A DNA stretch of 5,061 nucleotides from an uncultured Oscillospiraceae bacterium (GTDB taxonomy: Bacteria; Bacillota; Clostridia; Oscillospirales; Acutalibacteraceae), in contig USLV01000117.1 of the NCBI GenBank assembly GCA_900555705.1, positions 1 to 5,061 on the forward strand. The letters run 5' to 3'. The translations under genes were made by a program, and so were the position numbers. Positions 1 through 3,691 of this stretch are shown in pieces. The notes below the pieces were generated by a model that was given only the letters and a program-made list of their open reading frames with translations, had not been told where the DNA came from and searched no databases. Each line of letters starts with the position of its first letter. The first letter of the stretch is position 1.

Positions 1-48
1 CGAGATGTAGAGAGGTCTCGTGGGCTCGGAGATGTGTATAAGAGACAG
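1..48 (+). other. Illumina Nextera P7/i7 adapter remnant (synthetic)
   Basis: These bases match library adapter sequence, not genome. Bases 1-6 (CGAGAT) are the end of the P7 flow-cell sequence. Bases 7-14 (GTAGAGAG) match, from memory, the i7 index N707 as written in the adapter. Bases 15-48 are the Nextera read-2 transposase adapter, ending in the 19-bp Tn5 mosaic end AGATGTGTATAAGAGACAG at 30-48. The order P7, index, adapter, mosaic end is exactly that of a library molecule, so genomic sequence starts at 49. Translating it in the plus direction gives the peptide GSEMCIRDR, a familiar contaminant in protein databases. It is not a Tn5 insertion, because no transposon body is present. Confidence 0.98.
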
Positions 49-1285
49 GCCCGAAGGTATAAAAGATCATGCCGCTTCCAAACAAAGCGGGCAACAGGAG
101 GATGAAGGCTGTGTTCAGCACGAAACTGCGCAGCACGTTGACGGCAATGGCCTCCTGCGTCCGTTTGGTAGAATAGAGATAAGCGGAGATCATGGTGTTG
201 AGCGACATCACGACAAAGCCCCAGCTGTAGGGAAGCATATGGGCGGTCGTGAAGGCCAGCGTCTCCCCGTCCGCACCAAACAGGGCGCAGATGCTCCCAC
301 CCGCAAAGACCAGTCCGGCGGTGATGACGATACTGCCGATCAAATTGATGAGGAGGCCTGCACGGAAATAGAAACGAAGATCTGCTTCATGTTTGGAGCC
401 GTAGCTCTGTCCAAACAACGGCTGTAGTCCTTCGGCGGTTCCAAAAAAGATCGCCATGGAAAAAGACGCCACATAACAGATGATGGAATAGGCGTTCACC
501 GCCATGCCGCCGAGATGGGTCATCAGCACATAGTTCATACACAGGGTGGTGACGGGTGTGGAGAACTGGGCGATGGTCTCCGGCAGTCCCCGCAGAAGAA
601 TCTTCCGGGTCAGTGCGCCGTTTGTCCGGAATCGGCCGAAATGAAGCTGTCCTTTCCGACGAAGGAAATGCATCAGCACGATGAGAAAGGCCAGTGTCTG
701 TGATACGCCGGTGGCGATTGCCGCGCCCTTCAGCCCCATGTTGAGCGGGAAGACCAACAGCCAGTCGCCGAAGATATTGGCGGCGGTGCTGATGGCGACG
801 GCTGCGCTGACCAGCACAGGCGCGCCGTCGTTCCGGCAGAATCCCTGCAGGGTGAAGGACAGGCCGGAGGGAACGAGAAACAGGGAATACCAGAACAGAT
901 ATTCCTGAACCAGCGGGTGAAAGGTATCGTCGGCGCCGAGCAGGCTGCTGATTGGTCCGGAAAACAGGGTGCCCGCGAGGCTGAGCAGCAGTGTCAGAAG
1001 CAGCGTCCCTGCCACGGCGTGCCGAAAGGCCAGATTGGCGCCCTCGTTGTCTTCCCGGCCGAGGCGAATCGCCGCGACCGTTACGCCGCCGATGGTGGTG
1101 AGCATAAACAGCGCGTTGACCGCCATGACAAAGGGCATGGCGAGATTGACTGCGCCGAGCGCGTCGGTGCCGATGCCGTGGCCGACGAATATGCCGTCAA
1201 TAATGGTGAACAGGAAAAAACAGCAATTACCGAGTACCGTTGGGACAACATATTTCAGTAAATTTCGAAATCGCAGATTGGACAT
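49..1285 (-). CDS. MATE-family multidrug efflux transporter (MepA-like), 3' end missing
   Basis: This is an integral membrane antiporter of the MATE family, which exports cationic drugs and dyes in exchange for Na+ or H+. The frame is open from ATG at 1285 through 412 genuine codons to base 49, then runs into adapter. Family members are usually about 440-460 residues, so roughly the last transmembrane helix is lost. The N-terminal half begins LLKYVVPTVLG and carries the signature DGIFVGHGIGTDALGAVNLA at residues 30-49, including the Asp of helix 1. The second half repeats the fold, with GLPETIAQFSTPV and then GTAEGLQPLFGQSYG. Long hydrophobic helices alternate with short basic loops, as expected for 12 helices. 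The start is supported by AAGGAGG at 1291-1297, five bases upstream. It lies 34 bases downstream of the MarR gene on the same strand, so it is probably co-transcribed and controlled by it. Substrate is unknown. The truncation is a sequencing-library end, not a mutation. Confidence 0.93.
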
Positions 1286-1319
1286 AGGGGCCTCCTTGAA
1301 AATCTATGGAAAGAGCGGT

Positions 1320-1781
1320 CTAAGGGTTGGTGGGACCGACCGGCAGAACCCGATCGGCTTCCTCCTGAAACAGCAGCAGATATTTTTCCGAAAGAGCAAG
1401 AAACGTCTGCCGTTCCTCTTGTGTCAGTCGTCCAAAGGCCTGTTGATCGGCTTGCCAGAGAAGTTGAACAGTCTGCTCGGAAAAGGCTGTTCCCGCCTCG
1501 GTCAGCCGGACGACTTTGCTGTTGCGGGCACTCGAAACCGGTTCCAATACGATATATCCCCGTCGGATCAGGCTTTGAATGGCGGAGTTAATCGTCTGCT
1601 TGGTATAGGACCAGCTGTCGCACAGCTCCTGCTGTGTGTATGTACGGCGGGGATCGGAAACGGCATAAAGAATCCAAAAGGCGCTGTCGGACAGCCCGAA
1701 ACGGACAGCGGCATTGTGATAGACAGCGTCGGTTTCCTTGAGGTGCTGATTCAAGGTTTCTATTTGCTCGGCGATGGTCAC
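1320..1781 (-). CDS. MarR-family transcriptional regulator
   Basis: This is a 153-residue dimeric winged-helix DNA-binding protein, the usual MarR size. Such proteins repress their own promoter and a neighbouring efflux gene until a ligand or oxidant releases them. A helical dimerisation segment (residues 3-25) is followed by FGLSDSAFWILYAVSD (28-43). The helix-turn-helix runs from TQQELCDSW (49-57) into the recognition helix YTKQTINSAIQSLIRRGYI (59-77), and the wing is NSKVVRLTEAG (87-97). The C-terminal helices (about 105-140) complete the dimer interface. The start codon is GTG at 1781-1779, supported by AAAGGAG at 1791-1797 with nine bases of spacing. Cys54, in the helix before the recognition helix, is the only cysteine, so two-cysteine redox sensing within one subunit is unlikely. 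It sits immediately upstream of the MATE gene and directly behind a promoter with two palindromic boxes, so autorepression is inferred. The ligand cannot be told from sequence. Confidence 0.94.
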   Translation of the reverse strand: MTIAEQIETLNQHLKETDAVYHNAAVRFGLSDSAFWILYAVSDPRRTYTQQELCDSWSYTKQTINSAIQSLIRRGYIVLEPVSSARNSKVVRLTEAGTAFSEQTVQLLWQADQQAFGRLTQEERQTFLALSEKYLLLFQEEADRVLPVGPTNP

Positions 1782-1801
1782 AGGCGGTTTCTCCTTTCAA
1801 C

Positions 1802-1842
1802 ATCCGAAATCGGACTCTGAGGATTATAGTCCGATTTCGGAT
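1802..1842. promoter_or_regulatory. Paired palindromic operator boxes for the MarR regulator
   Basis: Two 15-bp arms, 1802-1816 (ATCCGAAATCGGACT) and 1828-1842, are perfect inverted copies separated by 11 bp. Each arm also contains its own palindrome: TCCGAAATCGGA at 1803-1814 and TCCGATTTCGGA at 1830-1841, both of the form TCCGA-WW-TCGGA, with centres 27 bp apart. The upstream box fills most of the spacer between the -35 and -10 hexamers. The downstream box covers about the first dozen transcribed bases. That is a classic repression layout, with room for two MarR dimers. The sequence shows the symmetry; binding by the adjacent MarR protein is inferred. Confidence 0.85.
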
Positions 1843-1851
1843 ATTTGTCAA
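1823..1851 (-). promoter_or_regulatory. Consensus sigma-A promoter of the MarR-MATE operon
   Basis: Read on the minus strand, TTGACA lies at 1851-1846 and TATAAT at 1828-1823, separated by exactly 17 bp. Both hexamers match the consensus at all six positions. The expected transcription start is near 1816, giving a leader of about 35 bases that contains the AAAGGAG ribosome binding site. A promoter this strong in front of a MarR gene implies tight repression, which fits the operator boxes that overlap it. Confidence 0.9.
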
Positions 1852-1899
1852 GCCCAACCCTGAAAATGGATGAATATATCGGAAAATGCCGCAAAAAGG

Positions 1900-1928
1900 T
1901 TTTCGATCCGGTTGGAATATGATATACT
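1900..1928 (+). promoter_or_regulatory. Candidate extended -10 promoter for the plus-strand unit
   Basis: TGATATACT at 1920-1928 is an extended -10 element (TGn followed by TATACT, five of six matches to TATAAT). The -35 region around 1900-1906 (TTTTCGA) is poor, but extended -10 promoters can work with a weak -35. Transcription would begin near 1935 and give a leader of about 245 bases with two hairpins close to its 5' end. The gene served would be the permuted papain-like gene at 2181. Confidence 0.35.
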
Positions 1929-1964
1929 GGAGAAAATCAGAGATTTTCTTGCGAAGAATCCAAT

Positions 1965-1985
1965 GACGAGCCGGAGCGGCTCGTC
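1965..1985. other. GC-rich 9-bp hairpin in the intergenic region
   Basis: GACGAGCCG at 1965-1973 and CGGCTCGTC at 1977-1985 are perfect complements around a GAG loop. It follows a weaker AT-rich 8-bp hairpin (AGAAAATC/GATTTTCT, 1931-1949). Neither strand has a good uridine run after the GC-rich stem, so it is a poor intrinsic terminator. It could be a leader structure of the plus-strand transcript. Confidence 0.45.
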
Positions 1986-2084
1986 TTCCCGATTTGTGCA
2001 GATATCATAGATATAAGGAAATCGAGGATTGCTTGCATTTTCCCTCCCAACGAGATGACCGGCGCGGTGTTGACCGCGTTCACA

Positions 2085-2112
2085 GTGACAGCCGATCTAT
2101 ATCCTGTATTTT
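2085..2112 (+). promoter_or_regulatory. Candidate proximal promoter for the gene at 2181
   Basis: GTGACA at 2085-2090 matches five of six -35 positions. TATTTT at 2107-2112 matches four of six -10 positions, with 16 bp between them. A start near 2119 would give a leader of about 60 bases. It competes with the extended -10 candidate at 1900-1928, and I cannot choose between them from sequence. Confidence 0.3.
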
Positions 2113-2180
2113 ATGGTGAACTGTCGAGCGCCGAACGGCATATTCTCCAAAACCCTTGATTCCGAAAGGCAGATCGTTTC

Positions 2181-2732
2181 ATGAAATCTATCTACATTTT
2201 GCTCACCCGGTCAAACTCTGTGATTTCCGGCATGATCCGGCTGGCGACGGACGACCCCTATACCCATGCCTCCATCTCGTTTGACGACGATTTGAGCCGG
2301 TTCTACAGCTTCGGGCGCAAATATGCAATGTTCCCCTATCCGGCGGGACTGGTGACTGAACGGCCGGACAGAGGCTTTCTTGGTCGCCACGACGACATGC
2401 CCTGTGCCCTGTTCGAGCTGCGGGTGACGGAAGAGAGCTATGCTCGGGCAAAACAGGCGGTTGACCGGATGCTGCGGCGGGCAGCCTGTTATCGCTATAA
2501 CCTCTGGGGACTGGTGCTCTGCCGTCTCGGCATTCCGTTTGATCGTCCGCGGCACTATTTCTGTTCTCAGTTTGTCGGCGGTCTTCTGCGGAGAAGCGGC
2601 GCTGCCGTCCTGCCGAAGCCGCCGTCGCTGATGCGGCCGGTGGACTACGACAGCCTGCCGGGGCTTGTCTGTCTCTATCGCGGCCCGCTGCATGATCTGC
2701 CTCGTCCGACTTTTCGCCGGATGCCGGCTTGA
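2181..2732 (+). CDS. Permuted NlpC/P60 (YiiX/YebB-like) papain-fold hydrolase
   Basis: This is a 183-residue protein without a signal peptide, predicted to be a cysteine hydrolase of the circularly permuted NlpC/P60 group (YiiX/YebB-type, related to LRAT acyltransferases). In this group the catalytic His precedes the Cys. The expected order is present: the opening strand KSIYILLTRSNSVIS, then DDPYTHASISFD with His29, the strand FYSFGRK (41-47), FELRVTEESYARAKQ (78-92), and YFCSQFVGGLLRRSG with Cys128 at the start of a helix. The region YRYNLWGLVLCRLGIPF (104-120) before the Cys is typical of Firmicutes homologues. Members act on peptidoglycan amides or on lipids; which applies here is not shown. 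The ATG at 2181 is preceded by a modest GAAAGG at 2164-2169, eleven bases away. It is followed after 13 bases by a VTT membrane protein gene, so the two are likely co-expressed. Homologues are usually annotated only as hypothetical or permuted papain-like amidase. Confidence 0.82.
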   Translation: MKSIYILLTRSNSVISGMIRLATDDPYTHASISFDDDLSRFYSFGRKYAMFPYPAGLVTERPDRGFLGRHDDMPCALFELRVTEESYARAKQAVDRMLRRAACYRYNLWGLVLCRLGIPFDRPRHYFCSQFVGGLLRRSGAAVLPKPPSLMRPVDYDSLPGLVCLYRGPLHDLPRPTFRRMPA

Positions 2733-2737
2733 GGAGG
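2732..2737 (+). promoter_or_regulatory. Ribosome binding site that fixes the VTT protein start
   Basis: AGGAGG begins on the last base of the upstream TGA stop (2730-2732) and lies eight bases before ATG at 2746. The reading frame extends upstream to an ATG at 2665, but that start lies inside the previous gene and has no such site. An in-frame GTG at 2743 is five bases from the site and is the only close rival. The overlap of site and stop codon suggests translational coupling. Confidence 0.85.
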
Positions 2738-2745
2738 TCTGTGTG

Positions 2746-3459
2746 ATGACGGAAAGACGGAAAAAGCAGCTGGCGATTGCGGGAATCGTCATATTTCTGT
2801 TGTTTTCGCTTGCGGTCTGCTGGTTTGTCGGCCGACCGCTGCTGCGGTTTGTGTCTGAACCGGAGCGGTTTCGGGAATGGGTGGACAGCCATGGGCTTTT
2901 CGGCCGTATCGCCTTTGTGGGGATGATGACCCTGCAAATTGTGATTGCGTTTATTCCTGGGGAACCGTTGGAGATCGGCGCGGGCTATGCGTTCGGTGTT
3001 TGGGAAGGAACACTCCTCTGCCTGATTGGTGCACTGATCGGCAGTGCGCTGGTATTCGGGTTTGTGCGGACATGCGGTGTCCGGGCGGTGGAGGTCTTTT
3101 TCTCCCGGGAGAAGATCGAGTCGCTGCGGTTTTTGCAAGATGAGCGGCGGCGAAACCTGCTGACCTTTATCGTGTTTCTGATTCCCGGTACACCAAAAGA
3201 TGTGCTTTCCTATTGTGTCGGATTGACCGGCATGCGGCTGCGTACCTGGCTGCTCATTACGGGGATTGCCCGTATCCCTTCGGTCATCACCTCCACCGTC
3301 GGCGGAGATGCCCTCGGCATGGGGAATCATGTCTTTGCGGTTCTGGTCTTTGTGCTGACGCTGGTAATCAGTGCTGTTGGATTGCTGATTTACCGCGGGA
3401 TCTGCCGCCGGGAGAATCGAAAGGCGGACGACAATCCTGACGAAAAAGAGAAAAACTGA
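2746..3459 (+). CDS. TVP38/TMEM64 family (VTT domain, DedA superfamily) membrane protein
   Basis: This is a 237-residue polytopic inner membrane protein with a VTT domain. The wider DedA/VTT superfamily includes lipid scramblases and undecaprenyl-phosphate translocases, but TVP38/TMEM64 members in bacteria are mostly uncharacterised. An N-terminal helix (residues 9-29) precedes a short amphipathic stretch (32-50). The core has the family motif FIPGEPLEIGAGYAFGVWEG (69-88) with GALIGSALVFGFVRTCG (95-111). The second motif is FLIPGTPKDVLSYCVGLTGM (144-163), then ARIPSVITSTVGGDALG (175-191). The paired re-entrant Pro-Gly motifs are hallmarks of the superfamily. A last helix (196-216) leads to a charged cytoplasmic tail, RRENRK to EKEKN. 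The start is ATG 2746, chosen from AGGAGG eight bases upstream. It forms a tight pair with the permuted papain-like gene before it. Its stop codon lies inside the terminator palindrome. Confidence 0.9.
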   Translation: MTERRKKQLAIAGIVIFLLFSLAVCWFVGRPLLRFVSEPERFREWVDSHGLFGRIAFVGMMTLQIVIAFIPGEPLEIGAGYAFGVWEGTLLCLIGALIGSALVFGFVRTCGVRAVEVFFSREKIESLRFLQDERRRNLLTFIVFLIPGTPKDVLSYCVGLTGMRLRTWLLITGIARIPSVITSTVGGDALGMGNHVFAVLVFVLTLVISAVGLLIYRGICRRENRKADDNPDEKEKN

Positions 3460-3492
3460 GGAGCCACGACGGATCCGTCGTGGCTCCTCAGT
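3443..3492 (-). terminator. Intrinsic terminator between convergent operons, strong on minus strand
   Basis: Bases 3455-3492 form a 38-bp perfect palindrome centred on GGATCC, giving a stem of about 17 bp with a minimal GATC loop. Read on the minus strand it is followed by TTTTTCTCTTTTT (3455-3443), an excellent uridine tract ending the feo transcript. Read on the plus strand the following bases are CTGTTTAG, a poor tract, so termination of the 2181-3459 unit there is weaker but plausible. The stop codon of the VTT gene (3457-3459) lies within the stem, and the stop of the Cys-rich gene (3497) is five bases outside it. Confidence 0.92.
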
Positions 3493-3496
3493 CTGT

Positions 3497-3691
3497 TTAG
3501 AAATTTTGTGTGTGGTGCTCGCTGCCGTGACAAACAGCAGCGCCCGGACAGTCCTTGCAGCCGCATCCACAGGTGACCGAATGGCCGGTGCGTCTGGTCC
3601 GTATCAGCCGGATCACGATCAGCACCACTGCCGCCAGCAGCAGGCCGCCAACCAGAATGGTGGAGCCGTAAGTCGTCCAGAAGGTCGTCAT
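3497..3691 (-). CDS. FeoB-associated Cys-rich membrane protein
   Basis: This is a 64-residue single-pass membrane protein of the FeoB-associated Cys-rich family, found next to feoB in many Firmicutes. A short N-terminus (MTTFWTTYGS) is followed by one transmembrane helix (residues 11-30, TILVGGLLLAAVVLIVIRLI) and a basic stretch RTRR. The C-terminal tail carries five cysteines, CGCGCKDCPGAAVC (41-54), then His-rich residues HGSEHH. The basic stretch after the helix suggests the tail faces the cytoplasm. A role in handling Fe2+ or sensing iron for FeoB is inferred from family and location; no biochemistry is implied by the sequence. The ATG at 3691 overlaps the feoB stop as ATGA. It has AAGGAGG at 3699-3705 with seven bases of spacing, which rules out the longer reading frame beginning at 3796. 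It is the last gene of the operon, ahead of the terminator. Confidence 0.9.
   Translation of the reverse strand: MTTFWTTYGSTILVGGLLLAAVVLIVIRLIRTRRTGHSVTCGCGCKDCPGAAVCHGSEHHTQNF

Larger units (their letters stand above)
1861..2180. other. 320-base divergent intergenic region with no confident gene
   Basis: This stretch separates the minus-strand MarR operon from the plus-strand unit starting at 2181. It contains two candidate plus-strand promoters (1900-1928 and 2085-2112) and three hairpins: 1931-1949, 1965-1985, and CGCGGT-GTTG-ACCGCG at 2063-2078. A minus-strand reading frame of 33 codons runs from ATG at 2038 to TGA at 1937, with GGGAGGG three bases before the start. A plus-strand frame is open for 78 codons from 1923 to a TGA at 2157-2159, but its only ATG is at 2055 and lacks a ribosome binding site. 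Neither reading frame resembles a family I recognise. No tRNA or riboswitch class was recognised. Confidence 0.6.

Noticed and set aside
30..48. Tn5 mosaic end as evidence of a natural transposon
   Set aside because: It is joined to P7, index and read-2 primer sequence, so it comes from library tagmentation.
20..427. Plus-strand reading frame starting in the first 50 bases (MGSEMCIRDR...)
   Set aside because: Its start and first residues are adapter, and the rest is antisense to the MATE gene with no protein-like character.
969..1820. 283-codon plus-strand reading frame
   Set aside because: It runs antisense across the MATE and MarR genes and their operator; both of those have strong family motifs and ribosome binding sites.
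1845..1880. Plus-strand promoter using TTGTCA at 1845-1850
   Set aside because: The only AT-rich -10 candidate (TATATC at 1875-1880) is 24 bp away, outside the workable range.
1965..1985. GC-rich hairpin as an intrinsic terminator
   Set aside because: Neither strand shows a uridine tract after the stem.
2665..2745. Longer VTT protein start at ATG 2665
   Set aside because: It lies inside the upstream gene without a ribosome binding site; AGGAGG at 2732-2737 points to ATG 2746.
2203..3570. 455-codon minus-strand reading frame
   Set aside because: It is antisense to the permuted papain-like and VTT genes and crosses the terminator. Its translation is rich in Arg, Pro, Gln and Asp with no recognisable fold, typical of a shadow frame in GC-rich DNA.
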